Source: a virus. From it: DNA of 25,023 nt. The notes below the pieces were generated by a model that saw nothing but the letters and a program-made list of their open reading frames with translations, made no database searches and was not told the origin of the DNA. The stretch covers positions 1 through 25,023 of the IMG/VR virus record IMGVR_UViG_3300045141_000297. The stretch is one strand, 5' to 3'. Shown here in pieces: positions 11,904 through 20,161 of this stretch; the first letter of the stretch is position 1; each line of letters opens with the position of its first letter. The translations under genes were made by a program, and so were the position numbers.

Positions 11904-12835
11904 CAGGCGTACCCGGCGGGCGGCGCGAGCTTGTCGTCCCAGCCGGAGGCGATCATGTCGCGAAGCTGCGCCTTGGTGAAGTTCGTGAGCGGTGTCGATG
12001 ACGGGTTCGAGTAGACGCCGACCACCCGGCCGACATCGACTTGGGTGGTGGAGCGGACGGCGCCGATCTTGCGGCCGTCCCACCAGAAGTAGGGGCCGGT
12101 CCTGTCATCGGATGCCTGGAGGATCGCGGATGCCATGTCGTCGTCATCTCCTGTCGGGGTCGGCCCGGGCGTGGGCGGGGTCGGTGTCGGGCCGGGCGGG
12201 GTCGGGCCGGGCGCGGGGGCGGCGCCACAGCGGCGGCGGTGCTCGGCGACGAGGTCGTTGAGCTCCCACGTGCCCGAACTGGTGCAGCTGCCCGGCTTCC
12301 ACGGTCCCTGCACGGCGGTGGCGCGGGCGGGGTCGATCTTGCGGCCCGGGGCGTAGTTGTAGTGCTGGCAGACGTCTCCGGCATCGAGGCCGAGGGCCTT
12401 GACGATGGCGACGGAGGCGGCGAAGGCGGCGTCGATCTGGACCTGCGGGTACGCCTCACCGACGCCGCTGTTGGCGATCTCCATCCCGATGGCGTAGCTG
12501 TTCATGCTGTCGGCCGGCACCGTGCCCCGCGACCACTTCCAGCCGTTGCCCTTCCCGTTCGTGTTCGTGCAGCCGGCGGCGAGCACCCACACCGAGCCGT
12601 CGCGGGCGATGAGGAGGTTGGCGATCGGCCGGTCCGAGCTGCCGTTGCACATGTACGAGGCGTCGTTCTGCGGAGAGGTCTGGCTGGCCGTGTGGTGCCA
12701 CATCACTCCCCACGGCCGGCCCGACGCGTAACCGCCGGAGGAGCGGGCACGGGTCTGCCAGCCGGAGTACTCGGTGACGTTGCAACCGGCGGCGCGCAGC
12801 CAGTCGGCGAGCGACGTGAGGTAGGTGCCGCTCAC
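11903..12835 (-). CDS. endolysin: N-acetylmuramoyl-L-alanine amidase with C-terminal wall-binding domain, 310 aa
   Basis: Residues about 35-200 are an Amidase_2/PGRP-type domain: VMWHHTASQTSP (first zinc histidine near 47), SYAIGMEIANSG, and VCQHYNYAPGRKIDP (second zinc histidine and lysine near 158-167). It cuts the amide between muramic acid and the stem peptide. A Pro/Gly/Thr linker (about 207-229) leads to a 75-residue C-terminal domain with FWWDGRKIGAVRST and TNFTKAQLRDMIASGWDD, presumably for wall binding. There is no signal peptide, so export needs the holin. GTG at 12835 overlaps the previous stop; a GTG at 12850 is possible. Confidence 0.9.
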   Translation of the reverse strand: MSGTYLTSLADWLRAAGCNVTEYSGWQTRARSSGGYASGRPWGVMWHHTASQTSPQNDASYMCNGSSDRPIANLLIARDGSVWVLAAGCTNTNGKGNGWKWSRGTVPADSMNSYAIGMEIANSGVGEAYPQVQIDAAFAASVAIVKALGLDAGDVCQHYNYAPGRKIDPARATAVQGPWKPGSCTSSGTWELNDLVAEHRRRCGAAPAPGPTPPGPTPTPPTPGPTPTGDDDDMASAILQASDDRTGPYFWWDGRKIGAVRSTTQVDVGRVVGVYSNPSSTPLTNFTKAQLRDMIASGWDDKLAPPAGYA

Positions 12836-13113
12836 AGCCGGTTGTTCCACAGGTAGGTGATGTCGGCGTCGAGCTCGTCGGCACGTTCGAGGTCATGACC
12901 GGTGAGCCGGCGCTGGCGGGCGACGGCGACCAGTTCGGAGAGGCAGCGCAGCGAGTCGAGCAGGTTGTCGGTCGGCACCGCGACGGGGTCTCGCTCGAGC
13001 AGGGCGACGCGGCGGATGAGGTCAGCGACGAGCACGTCGGTCGGGTCGTCGGGGTCCCAGGCGTCCTCGGGCTCGTCATCACCCCACTCGAATGGCGGCT
13101 CTTCGTCGCTCAC
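12832..13113 (-). CDS. small acidic structural-region protein with NEPPF-like start, 93 aa
   Basis: GTG at 13113 overlaps the previous stop (GTGA) and gives MSDEEPPFEWGDDEPEDAWD, echoing the leader of the small genes at 1.4-2.5 kb; an ATG at 13137 would add eight residues. The rest is helical: VADLIRRVALLERDPVAVPT, then LDSLRCLSELVAVARQRRLT. It lies between tail and endolysin genes. Function unknown; a minor structural protein or lysis regulator is possible. Confidence 0.65.
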   Translation of the reverse strand: MSDEEPPFEWGDDEPEDAWDPDDPTDVLVADLIRRVALLERDPVAVPTDNLLDSLRCLSELVAVARQRRLTGHDLERADELDADITYLWNNRL

Positions 13114-13418
13114 GCCGCCGCCGTCTCCGTCGGCCATGACGCCTGGACGGCGGACAGGATCATGGCGTCGGTGACCACCGTCGGGTCGCCGCCCGGGTTG
13201 GGGTTGCCGCCGATGACGGCGGACTCGTAGGCGGCCTCCGTGTTGAGCGCCACCGGCCACGAGAACGCGGCGAAGATGTCTGCGGACGCGTCGATCACGG
13301 CGGCGGCGAACGGGGTGCCGACCCCGGAGCCCTCCCGGGCCTCCTGCTGGACACAGGCGGCGGTGCGCGACTGGAGTGCCGTGTCGGCGGCGGCCCGGGC
13401 GAGCGAGCTGAATGACAT
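13110..13418 (-). CDS. unknown tail-region protein, 102 aa
   Basis: ATG at 13418 has a perfect AGGAGG five bases upstream, the strongest ribosome-binding site seen in the window, so the product is probably abundant. Sequence: MSFSSLARAAADTALQSRTA, then FAAAVIDASADIFAAFSWPV and PTVVTDAMILSAVQASWPT. It is alanine-rich and helical. Proteins of this type follow tail fibre genes in actinophages, but I know no assigned function. Confidence 0.65.
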   Translation of the reverse strand: MSFSSLARAAADTALQSRTAACVQQEAREGSGVGTPFAAAVIDASADIFAAFSWPVALNTEAAYESAVIGGNPNPGGDPTVVTDAMILSAVQASWPTETAAA

Positions 13419-13428
13419 TGGTTCCTCC

Positions 13429-14241
13429 TCAGACGATGCGGTCGGCGGTGATCCAGCCGCCGGGGACGACCGTGTAGGTGAGGCCGGCCGGCGTGACGTT
13501 CTGCATGCGGGTCGCCACATACCAGTTCCACGTCCCGGGGGGCACCGTCGCGAACTCGGTGAAGTAGAGCTGCATGACCTGCCCGATGGACGGGACGTTG
13601 CGGTACTCGAAGGCGCCCGACGCCTGGTTGTTGATGTTCTCGTTGAACTGGGCGAGCATCTGCATGACGGTCGGGACGGCGGAGTAGTTGAAGACCACCT
13701 TGGCGTTGAACTGCACCACGGTCGGCGATGACACGGTGAAGCTGACGCCGAAGTTCGGGATCCGGGTGAACGTCGATGCGTTGAGGCCGAGCGAGGTTGA
13801 CGTCGAGTTGTAGAGCGTCGTGCCGAGCCGGCGGAACCCGGAGACCGGGTCGGCCCACGTCCGCAGATCAGTGAGGGCGGAGCCGACGATCTGGGCGATC
13901 GGTAGCTCCCACACGCCGAGAGGGTTCTGCGTCGGCGTCGAGATCCCGTCGCGGTAGAGCAGCTCGGCGGTGTTCGCTGCGGGGTCGAAGCGGACCACGG
14001 TGAGCCCGTTCGCCGTCGTCGTGAGGACCTGATCGGAGGCCAGCTCGCAGTAGTGGCCGTCGACCCAGGCGGCGCCTGAGCGCACCGTCAGGTTGGTGCC
14101 GGCGAGCGACGGCGCCATCTGGCCGCCCTGCCCGGGCGCGACGCCGGACGGCGCCCACAGCCGGCCCATCTTGCGCCAGCGCAGCTCGGTGGAGACGGCG
14201 CCGTCAGAGCCGTCGGTGGGCCAGACGGACATCAGCACCAT
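13429..14241 (-). CDS. minor tail / baseplate fibre-like protein, 270 aa
   Basis: The N-terminal half resembles phage receptor-binding or baseplate upper-type proteins: MGRLWAPSGVAPGQGG, SLAGTNLTVRSGAAWVDGHY and LTVVRFDPAANTAELLYRDG are typical of actinophage proteins that precede tail fibres. The C-terminal 130 residues (STSTSLGLNASTFTRIPNFG, then FNYSAVPTVMQM and PPGTWNWYVATRM) look like a compact beta sandwich. It lies six bases after the upstream stop. Likely role: host contact at the tail tip. ATG at 14232 is an alternative start. Confidence 0.7.
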   Translation of the reverse strand: MVLMSVWPTDGSDGAVSTELRWRKMGRLWAPSGVAPGQGGQMAPSLAGTNLTVRSGAAWVDGHYCELASDQVLTTTANGLTVVRFDPAANTAELLYRDGISTPTQNPLGVWELPIAQIVGSALTDLRTWADPVSGFRRLGTTLYNSTSTSLGLNASTFTRIPNFGVSFTVSSPTVVQFNAKVVFNYSAVPTVMQMLAQFNENINNQASGAFEYRNVPSIGQVMQLYFTEFATVPPGTWNWYVATRMQNVTPAGLTYTVVPGGWITADRIV

Positions 14242-14247
14242 GGCCGG

Positions 14248-15351
14248 TCACACCCTTTCGAGTTGTCGGACCCGCCGGTCAAGACCGGCGAGCGAGCGGA
14301 ACAGGGCGAGGTCGCCGGCCGGGGCGCCGACCGAGGGGACGACGGTGGCGTCGTTGTCGTCAAGCGTGACGTGGATCTGGCGAACCTGGTCGTGCACGGT
14401 GAGCGCCCCGGCGTACACGGTGACCAAGTCGCCCAGGTTCCAGTCCTTCCGGAACGTCTGCCCGGGCGTGTCGAGCGGGGTGAACACCACCGTGGTCGGC
14501 GTCACCGACTGGGCGAGCGAGTCGGTCCCGGCCTGATCGAGCTGCGCCGTGTCCGTCGTGTCGCGGCGGTCCACGAACGTCTCAGCCAGCCCCCATGTGG
14601 CGATTGAGCCGGCGTTGGAGACCTCCCGGATGATCCGGGCGGCGAGCAGGCCTCCTCCGGCGACGACGACCTTGTTGGCGGTCGGCGCCGGAGCGGTGAG
14701 GGTCCACGCCGCGAGGGTCTCCAGGCCGGCGGCGAACACGACCCCGTTGTCCGCCGGCAGGCGGGCACCGAACGTGAGGTTGACGACGTCGAAGAGGAGC
14801 CCGGCGGAGCGGGCGGTGTCCTGGCACAGCGTGAGGAGGTTCTGCCAGCGGGCGTTCACCGTGACCGTCGGCCCGGCCGGCGCCGGCACCGGGACGGTCA
14901 GCCCCGGCACCTGGCGGGCCGCCACGGCGGACGGGCCGGCGTTCACCCGGACCAGCTCGGCGAGCACCGTCGACACGGCGCCGGTGTGGACGTCATATGC
15001 GCTCGTGCTGTACGGAGGTGCCGCCGTCCCGGGCTGCGGGTGAGCGTTGCGGCGGGCCAGCCACACGGTGTCGTCGACCCCGGTGACGGTGAGCATGTCG
15101 CCGTCCAAGTCGACGGTGCGTTCCAGGTTGGTGACCGGCCCGGAGCGCCACGGGACGTCATCGACGGCGACCTCGAGGCGGGTGAACAGGTTGGTGGCGA
15201 ACATCTGCCCGGCCGCCGTGTTGGTCGGCAGGGTCAGCGTCCAGGTCGACACGTCGTTGGCGTTGGCGAACACCTCCGCCGTCTCGTAGACGTCGATCTG
15301 CGCCTGGCGGACCCCGACCTGATCGGTGGCGTAGAGGGTCCAGCGGTTCAT
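14248..15351 (-). CDS. tail-associated minor tail protein (Gp37-like/Tal type), 367 aa
   Basis: Starts MNRWTLYATDQVGVRQAQID and VYETAEVFANANDVSTWTLT, then LFTRLEVAVDDVPWRSGPVT, the common opening of the siphovirus ReqiPepy6 Gp37-like family. Later LGDLVTVYAGALTVHDQVRQ is its conserved C-terminal part. The last residues form a helix, RSLAGLDRRVRQLERV. It follows the distal tail protein, where the tail-associated hub protein of siphoviruses lies. ATG at 15351 overlaps the stop upstream (ATGA). Confidence 0.85.
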   Translation of the reverse strand: MNRWTLYATDQVGVRQAQIDVYETAEVFANANDVSTWTLTLPTNTAAGQMFATNLFTRLEVAVDDVPWRSGPVTNLERTVDLDGDMLTVTGVDDTVWLARRNAHPQPGTAAPPYSTSAYDVHTGAVSTVLAELVRVNAGPSAVAARQVPGLTVPVPAPAGPTVTVNARWQNLLTLCQDTARSAGLLFDVVNLTFGARLPADNGVVFAAGLETLAAWTLTAPAPTANKVVVAGGGLLAARIIREVSNAGSIATWGLAETFVDRRDTTDTAQLDQAGTDSLAQSVTPTTVVFTPLDTPGQTFRKDWNLGDLVTVYAGALTVHDQVRQIHVTLDDNDATVVPSVGAPAGDLALFRSLAGLDRRVRQLERV

Positions 15352-16226
15352 GCGGCGAGCCACCGGTTGCGCCAGGTGAACGTGGCGAGGCTGTCCACCG
15401 TGGCGGTGGCGAACCCGATCGTGATCCGGTTCGGGCCGGTCACGAGCGGCCACAGCGTGGAGTCCGGGGTGAGCCGGCCGAAGGCGTTGAACCCGTCCAC
15501 CGTCACCGTCTTGCGGCCGGGCCGGGTGTCGATGATCACGGTGGAGCCCGCCGCGATCGTGCCGGTGAGGTGCTCGTGGAGCCCGGTCGTCTGGTTGGTG
15601 ATCGTCAGGTCGGTGCCGGGCCCGACGACGTTGATGACCGGCCAGGTGTCGACGTCGCCGTTGTTGGCAATGGTGACGGCGGCGAACACGTCGGAGGCTC
15701 CGAGGATGAGCGGCTGCGCCGGGAACGAGCCGGCGAACGGGAACCACTTGTAGGCCGTCGTGTTGATCCCGGCGACCACGTTCGACTCGATGGAGTCCTG
15801 CCAGTACGGGTCGGCCGCCCGGAACGCCAGCGTGGTGAGGCCGAGTAGCGGGTACTCCTCGGCGAAGTCGTCGAGCCCGGCGTCGTAGACGCACACCAGT
15901 TGACGTCCCGCCCACGGCCCGACCACGACGGTGAGCGTGCCCTGCCCCTTCAGCGGGTCGAGCGCCATCGCCCAGCGGCGCAGCTCGTCACGGCCCGACT
16001 GCGGGCCGGGGACCACGACCGGGAGGGCGAGGAGCCGTTCCTCGTGGCGTGCGCTGCGCCACCGGGAGCCCTGCGCCTGCGGCACCCGGATCGTCGTGTT
16101 CGTGACCGGCGGCATCATCCGTGCCTGTGCTTCGGTGCGGGTCACGAACCGGACCACGTCACCCCGGGCGGACCGCCACTCATGGGTCTCGCAGCCGTCC
16201 CACGGCTCCCACGGCTCGTCGCTCAC
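15348..16226 (-). CDS. distal tail protein (Dit-like), 292 aa
   Basis: It follows the tape measure gene with an ATGA overlap. DPLKGQGTLTVVVGPWAGRQ, then YPLLGLTTLAFRAADPYWQD is the phage_tail-type middle region (ADPYW), and a galectin-like C-terminus follows: VTIANNGDVDTWPVINVVGP, then GRKTVTVDGFNAFGRLTPDS and LWPLVTGPNRITIGF. This is the standard organisation of actinophage Dit proteins, which form the hexameric hub linking tail tube and tip. It begins MSDEPWEPWDG. Confidence 0.85.
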   Translation of the reverse strand: MSDEPWEPWDGCETHEWRSARGDVVRFVTRTEAQARMMPPVTNTTIRVPQAQGSRWRSARHEERLLALPVVVPGPQSGRDELRRWAMALDPLKGQGTLTVVVGPWAGRQLVCVYDAGLDDFAEEYPLLGLTTLAFRAADPYWQDSIESNVVAGINTTAYKWFPFAGSFPAQPLILGASDVFAAVTIANNGDVDTWPVINVVGPGTDLTITNQTTGLHEHLTGTIAAGSTVIIDTRPGRKTVTVDGFNAFGRLTPDSTLWPLVTGPNRITIGFATATVDSLATFTWRNRWLAA

Positions 16227-17941
16227 TGGAGACCGGCCAGCAGTTCGAGCCGGCGGAACCCGTAGGCGATGTCGGCGGCATCGGCGGTGCGCGGGTACAG
16301 GTTCAGCGTGTAGTGGCCGCCGCCCTCCTCGCGGATGATCGACCGCAGCAACGACTCGGGGGCGACGACCTCACGGCCCGCCTCTCCGCCCAAGAACAGG
16401 GTCGGTGAGGTGAGGACGGCGCCTGAGGCGAGGTGCGGGATGTTCGGGAACCCGAACGACCAGCCACCGAACGACTGCCCGCCGAAGCTGCCGAGCGGGC
16501 CGAGGTCGACGTGGGGCAGCGAGATGGGCGGCACCCGAAACTCGATGTTGTTCCAGCCGGAGATGAGCGCGTTGATCGGCGACTTGATCGCCGAGACGAC
16601 CCGGCCGATGGCGCCGGCGATGGTGCCGACGACACCGGAGATGGCGCCGGCGATGGCGTCGAACTTGTCGCGCACCCACGTGAACATCGCGGTCGCGGCC
16701 TGCTTGATGGTGTCCCAGTTGCGGATGATGGCGAGGGTTGCGGCGCCGATCGGGCCGGTCAGGATGGCGACGAGCAGCGGCCAGTTCGTCCGCACCCATG
16801 AGATGACCGCAGCGACCCCGTTGCGGATCGTGTCCCAGTTGCGCATGACGATGAGGACGGCGGCGCCGATCGGGCCGGTGATCACCGCCAGCAGCAGCGG
16901 CCAGTTCGCCTTGATCCAGTTGAACGCGGCGCGCACTGCGCCGGTCACAGCGTCCCAGGCGGCCTTGGTGGCGGCGACGATCGTCGACCAGTTGTGGATG
17001 ATCAGGAACGCCAGCGCGGCGATCACCGCACCGATCGCGATGAACGGCGCCGCCGCGAGCAGCATGGCCGCGGCGGCGGCGGCAGCGGAGCCGGCCAACG
17101 CGATCAAGGCTGGCACCAGGCTGGCCAGGATGATCGCGCCGACCCCGGCGAGTCCGATGCCGAGAGCTTCGATCACGTCCAGGTGGCCGGAGATCCAGTC
17201 GGCGATCGCCGCCAGCGCCGGGATCAGGGTGCCGGTGAGGAACGTCGACAGGGTGGCGATCACCGGTAACAAGGCTGAGCCGATCTGTTCTTGGAACTCG
17301 CCGAACGCGATCTGCGCCGCCTTCATCCGCCCCGCCGTCGAATCCGCCGCCGCCGCCGCCTGCCCCTTGAACGTCTTGGCCATGTTCGCCATGATCTGGT
17401 CGAGCGACAGCGCCTTGCCCGACGAGTCCTTGGTGGCGACACCGAGCCGGCCGAGCGCCCCGGTGTTGCCGTTGGCCGCCTTGGCCATCGCGTCGGTGAC
17501 CGTCGACAGGTCCTTGCCGGTGCCCGCGGCGACGTCGGTGGCGAGCGACAGGGCGTCCTGCGCCTTGCCGGTGTCATGGAAGCCGCGGGCCAGCGTGGCG
17601 AGCGCCGGGCGCAGATCGTCATCGGCGATCGCGGCGGACTTCGACAGTTTCGAGATGAAGCCCTCGGCCGAGGCCACCTGGGCGTCAGTGGCGCCGGACG
17701 TGTTCTTGAGCGCGGCGGCGAGCTGGGCCTGTGAGGCGGCGTCGGCGGCGGCAGCCTCGACCGAGCTCTTGCCGAACTCGACGATCTTGTCGACGGCGAA
17801 CGCCCCGCCGAGCGCGAGCGCCGCCTTCTTGGCGAAGCTGCCGATCGACGTCTGCGAGCTCGAGGTGGCCTTGTCGACCTGTGACGTCATCTGCGACGTG
17901 TCGGCCATGAACTTGGCGACGATCGATGGGCCGGACGCCAT
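16223..17941 (-). CDS. tape measure protein, 572 aa
   Basis: MASGPSIVAKFMADTSQMTS and QVDKATSSSQTSIGSFAKKA begin the typical TMP N-terminus. GTGKDLSTVTDAMAKAANGN and TGALGRLGVATKD are its most conserved parts. A hydrophobic Ala/Ile-rich region lies at about residues 220-335, then 40-residue repeats. The C-terminal part is GREVVAPESLLRSIIREEGG, as in many siphovirus tape measures. It sets tail length: 572 residues is short, implying a tail of very roughly 85 nm if each residue spans 0.15 nm. It starts three bases after the chaperone stop. Confidence 0.95.
   Translation of the reverse strand: MASGPSIVAKFMADTSQMTSQVDKATSSSQTSIGSFAKKAALALGGAFAVDKIVEFGKSSVEAAAADAASQAQLAAALKNTSGATDAQVASAEGFISKLSKSAAIADDDLRPALATLARGFHDTGKAQDALSLATDVAAGTGKDLSTVTDAMAKAANGNTGALGRLGVATKDSSGKALSLDQIMANMAKTFKGQAAAAADSTAGRMKAAQIAFGEFQEQIGSALLPVIATLSTFLTGTLIPALAAIADWISGHLDVIEALGIGLAGVGAIILASLVPALIALAGSAAAAAAAMLLAAAPFIAIGAVIAALAFLIIHNWSTIVAATKAAWDAVTGAVRAAFNWIKANWPLLLAVITGPIGAAVLIVMRNWDTIRNGVAAVISWVRTNWPLLVAILTGPIGAATLAIIRNWDTIKQAATAMFTWVRDKFDAIAGAISGVVGTIAGAIGRVVSAIKSPINALISGWNNIEFRVPPISLPHVDLGPLGSFGGQSFGGWSFGFPNIPHLASGAVLTSPTLFLGGEAGREVVAPESLLRSIIREEGGGHYTLNLYPRTADAADIAYGFRRLELLAGLQ
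16681..16920 (-). repeat. two 120-bp tandem repeats inside the tape measure gene
   Basis: Blocks 16681-16800 and 16801-16920 are similar with an exact 120-bp period: CGGCGCCGATCGGGCCGGT starts at 16741 and 16861, and TGTCCCAGTTGCG at 16711 and 16831. Each encodes 40 residues with NWPLLxAxxTGPIGAA and RNWDTI. A weaker third unit (NWSTI, FNWIKA) precedes. Whole units can change tail length in 40-residue steps. Confidence 0.8.
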
Positions 17942-17944
17942 CGG

Positions 17945-18106
17945 CTATCGCTTCCTGCGCGCCGCGCGCTCGCGGGCGCGGATCTCTTCTCGCATGTAGG
18001 CGACGAACGCCCGGTAGGTGTCGTCGTCCATCTCGTAGGCCTCGGTCGGGCTCAGCCGCCAGAATCGGCAGAAGGCGGCGAGCTCTCGGAGACGACGAGC
18101 CTCGTA
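17945..18106 (-). CDS. tail assembly chaperone extension (gpT-like), made by -1 frameshift
   Basis: This frame has no start codon of its own and encodes YEARRLRELAAFCRFWRLSP, then TEAYEMDDDTYRAFVAYMRE and a basic C-terminus. It lies in the -1 frame relative to the upstream chaperone and ends four bases before the tape measure gene, exactly where the T part of a G-GT chaperone pair is expected. The likeliest slip is at CCCT (18109-18106), where tRNA-Pro can shift from CCU to CCC, giving VDP joined to YEARR and a 152-residue product. No classic heptamer is visible, so the exact site is inference. Confidence 0.6.
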   Translation of the reverse strand, partial: YEARRLRELAAFCRFWRLSPTEAYEMDDDTYRAFVAYMREEIRARERAARRKR

Positions 18107-18402
18107 GGGTCCACGTCGAGGGCGCCCTCCTCGACCTGCACCTCGACATCGGCACAGGCGTCCCAGGCGAGGCCGGGGAACTGGCGGCGCAGCTTCAGCC
18201 AGATCAGCGTCTGGATCCGGTCGGCGCCGTCGGCGTCGGGGCCGCACAACTGGTCGAAGCCGCGGCCGGTCTGCGCCTTCAGCTCGCGTTGCGCGCCCGG
18301 CGAGGGGATGCGCCGCGCCTCCTCGGCGGCCAGGTGGACGCGCTCGGGCAGCGCCTGGGCGACGAGCTCGTCGCCGTTCATCACGTGGACGGTGTCGACC
18401 AT
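18052..18402 (-). CDS. tail assembly chaperone (gpG-like), 116 aa
   Basis: MVDTVHVMNGDELVAQALPE, then LIWLKLRRQFPGLAWDACAD and VEVQVEEGALDVDP. Its location between tail proteins and the tape measure, its size, and the overlapping -1 frame that extends it identify a tail chaperone. GGGAGG lies six bases before ATG at 18402, a strong ribosome-binding site. The gene overlaps the end of the preceding gene by 22 bp. In lambda-like phages this protein coats the tape measure during tail assembly. Confidence 0.75.
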   Translation of the reverse strand: MVDTVHVMNGDELVAQALPERVHLAAEEARRIPSPGAQRELKAQTGRGFDQLCGPDADGADRIQTLIWLKLRRQFPGLAWDACADVEVQVEEGALDVDPTRLVVSESSPPSADSGG

Positions 18403-18782
18403 GAGAACCTCCCGACCGTGTCGGCCGCGGTGTGCGATGCCATCTCGACGTACTCGTCCTGCGCCTCGAGGGCCGACGGGTAGACGTAGCGGCCGTCGGG
18501 GACGTATGGGCGGCCGCGGCTGCCGCCGAACTCGATCCAGCCGGCGTAGACGACGCCGGCACCCATCGACACCTCGACGCCGTCGTCGGCTTCGCTCGAC
18601 TCGACGGACCCGGCCAGCTGCCCGGTGAGGTGCGGGACGCGTCCGCGCACGACGTCGGCGACCCGGTGGGCGAACGGCTCGGCCGCCTTGTTCACCGCCG
18701 GGGCGACCTGATCGGCCCATCGGCGGATGTCGGCCATCGCCTGGGGGCCGCCGACGAGCTCGACTCGTGCCGGCTCGGTCAC
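18381..18782 (-). CDS. HK97 gp10-like tail completion/terminator protein, 133 aa
   Basis: Helical start VELVGGPQAMADIRRWADQV, then VRGRVPHLTGQLAGSVESSE, VVYAGWIEFGGSRGRPYVPD and GRYVYPSALEAQDEY. The P.LTGxLxxSV and YAxxIEFGG...RPYV...RY.YPA pattern is that of the HK97 gp10-like family. GTG at 18782 overlaps the preceding stop (GTGA). Here the gene follows, rather than precedes, the major tail protein. That order differs from HK97 but is seen in some actinophages. Confidence 0.8.
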   Translation of the reverse strand: MTEPARVELVGGPQAMADIRRWADQVAPAVNKAAEPFAHRVADVVRGRVPHLTGQLAGSVESSEADDGVEVSMGAGVVYAGWIEFGGSRGRPYVPDGRYVYPSALEAQDEYVEMASHTAADTVGRFSWSTPST

Positions 18783-19261
18783 GTCGCGCCGACCGTCTCC
18801 GCCTCGGCCCCGGTGGTCGCCACACCACCGTCGGGGACGATGTTCGTCGTCGGCACGTCGAGCCAGCCGGAGATCGACCACTCGAGGTCGACGGAGGAGG
18901 CGTCGCCGATGTCGCCTGACAACGGGGTGAACGGCTGCGGGATGAGGTCGCCGGTGAACTCGGGGTTGGTGTCCGAGATCGGCTGGTTCGAGTTGGGGAC
19001 GACGGTGAACGGCACCGGGACGCGACCGGCGACCGCCGCCGTCAGGACCTCGTTCGTGCCTTCGGGGTCGAAGCAGTGGTACAGCGACGCCTTCAGCGTC
19101 CACTTCACGGTGCCGGGGTACTCGCGGACGCCGCACGACGTCTTGACCTCGACGGTCGACACGTCGGGGTTCATCTCGATGTGCGACATCAGGCACTTGA
19201 GCGACGTCCCGGAGATGGTGAGTTCGGGGCTGTACAGGATCACGGGTTCTAGCTCGGCCAT
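18779..19261 (-). CDS. major tail (tube) protein, 160 aa
   Basis: MAELEPVILYSPELTISGTS, then HIEMNPDVSTVEVKTSCGVR, YPGTVKWTLKASLYHCFDPE and TNEVLTAAVAGRVPVPFTV. It ends with SSVDLEWSISGWLDV, the final strand typical of siphovirus tube proteins. Position between connectors and chaperones agrees. ATG at 19261 overlaps the stop upstream (TGATG). Confidence 0.8.
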   Translation of the reverse strand: MAELEPVILYSPELTISGTSLKCLMSHIEMNPDVSTVEVKTSCGVREYPGTVKWTLKASLYHCFDPEGTNEVLTAAVAGRVPVPFTVVPNSNQPISDTNPEFTGDLIPQPFTPLSGDIGDASSVDLEWSISGWLDVPTTNIVPDGGVATTGAEAETVGAT

Positions 19262-19644
19262 CACGGGCCTCCTTGGATCGGGACGCGCAGCGTGATCCGC
19301 GCGGCCAGGTAGTTGATGTTGCCGATGGTGAACACGCGCGGCCCGGACACGACGTCGAGCGGCCAGACCCCGCCGTCCACGTGCAGCCGGCCGAGCGTGT
19401 AGTCGACGAGCCCCTCGAGGGTCTCGACGCCGGCGCCGGGCACCAGCCGGCTCGCCACGCAGGTCGTGACGAGCCGGCCGGTGCGCAGACACGCGGTGTC
19501 CGGTGTCAGCCACGGCTCACCCCACCCGATCATCAGCGCGGGCGGCTCCAGCGAGTCGACGAGATCGACCAGCACGGTCGGGTCGCCGTCGTCGAGCGGG
19601 GCGAGCGCGGCGGCCAGCTTGGCACGGGCGTCGAGCAGGTTCAC
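19261..19644 (-). CDS. head-tail connector or tail terminator, 127 aa
   Basis: LLDARAKLAAALAPLDDGDP, then PPALMIGWGEPWLTPDTACL, TGRLVTTCVASRLVPGAGVE, TLEGLVDYTLGRLHVDGGVW and NYLAARITLRVPIQG. The alternating helix and strands with L...V..L resemble phage tail terminators or completion proteins. It lies between the gp6-like connector and major tail protein. GTG at 19644 overlaps the preceding TGA. Exact role unresolved. Confidence 0.65.
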   Translation of the reverse strand: MNLLDARAKLAAALAPLDDGDPTVLVDLVDSLEPPALMIGWGEPWLTPDTACLRTGRLVTTCVASRLVPGAGVETLEGLVDYTLGRLHVDGGVWPLDVVSGPRVFTIGNINYLAARITLRVPIQGGP

Positions 19645-19973
19645 GCGATGCCCCAAGCCAGCTTGTGCTGGGTGATCGTCACGGCGTGGCGGGCGAACCC
19701 GTCCTTGGGGGCCTGCAGCAGGCCGATCTGCTCGAAGCCGACGATGCCGTAGGCGGCGTCGGTCGCCTTGAACCACTCGACGGCCCGGTTGACGTTGCAC
19801 CGGTTGACTGCTGCCGGCGGCGGGTCCGGCAGCGGGTCGGCGCCACGGTCCAGGTCGTGGTCGATCTCCTCGGCCGCCGCGTCGAGGCACGCCTGAAGAA
19901 CCGCCGTGTTGGCCGGGTTGACCCGGATGTGCAGAGCGTCGGCGAGCTCGGCAGGGCTGGCGTAGGCCACCAT
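19641..19973 (-). CDS. head-tail connector (gp6-like adaptor), 110 aa
   Basis: MVAYASPAELADALHIRVNP, then ANTAVLQACLDAAAEEIDHD and NVNRAVEWFKATDAAYGIVG. This helical layout (a first helix Y.SP.ELA..L, a second long A..L..A..EID helix and a third R.VEWFK.. helix) is typical of the HK97 gp6-like DNA-packaging adaptors. The ATG at 19973 overlaps the preceding stop (TGATG). Confidence 0.75.
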   Translation of the reverse strand: MVAYASPAELADALHIRVNPANTAVLQACLDAAAEEIDHDLDRGADPLPDPPPAAVNRCNVNRAVEWFKATDAAYGIVGFEQIGLLQAPKDGFARHAVTITQHKLAWGIA

Positions 19974-20161
19974 CAGCGCGCCGCCAGCCAGTCGAGCAGC
20001 GTGACACGGGCCTTGCCGGCCTGCTCGGCGGCGGCGATGGCGGCGGCCGTGTCCGGGTTGGCCTCGACATAGGTCTGGACCTCGGCGATCGTGTGATCGC
20101 CGGGGTCGAAGGTTGCGCCTTCAGCGGCCGGAGCGGGTGGCGCGCTCGCCGTCCGGGCCAC
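19973..20161 (-). CDS. small head-region protein, 62 aa
   Basis: GTG at 20161 overlaps the capsid stop (TAGTG). The core, DHTIAEVQTYVEANPDTAAA and IAAAEQAGKARVTLLDWL, is a two-helix motif of the kind that regularly follows capsid genes in actinophages (EV..Y...NPD.A..I...E..GKAR..LL). Its function is not known; small head proteins in this position can be decoration or connector-associated. Confidence 0.7.
   Translation of the reverse strand: MARTASAPPAPAAEGATFDPGDHTIAEVQTYVEANPDTAAAIAAAEQAGKARVTLLDWLAAR

Noticed and set aside
16335-17999. Plus-strand frame (554 codons) opposite the tape measure gene
   Set aside because: Antisense of Ala-rich repeats; no start signal and no motif.
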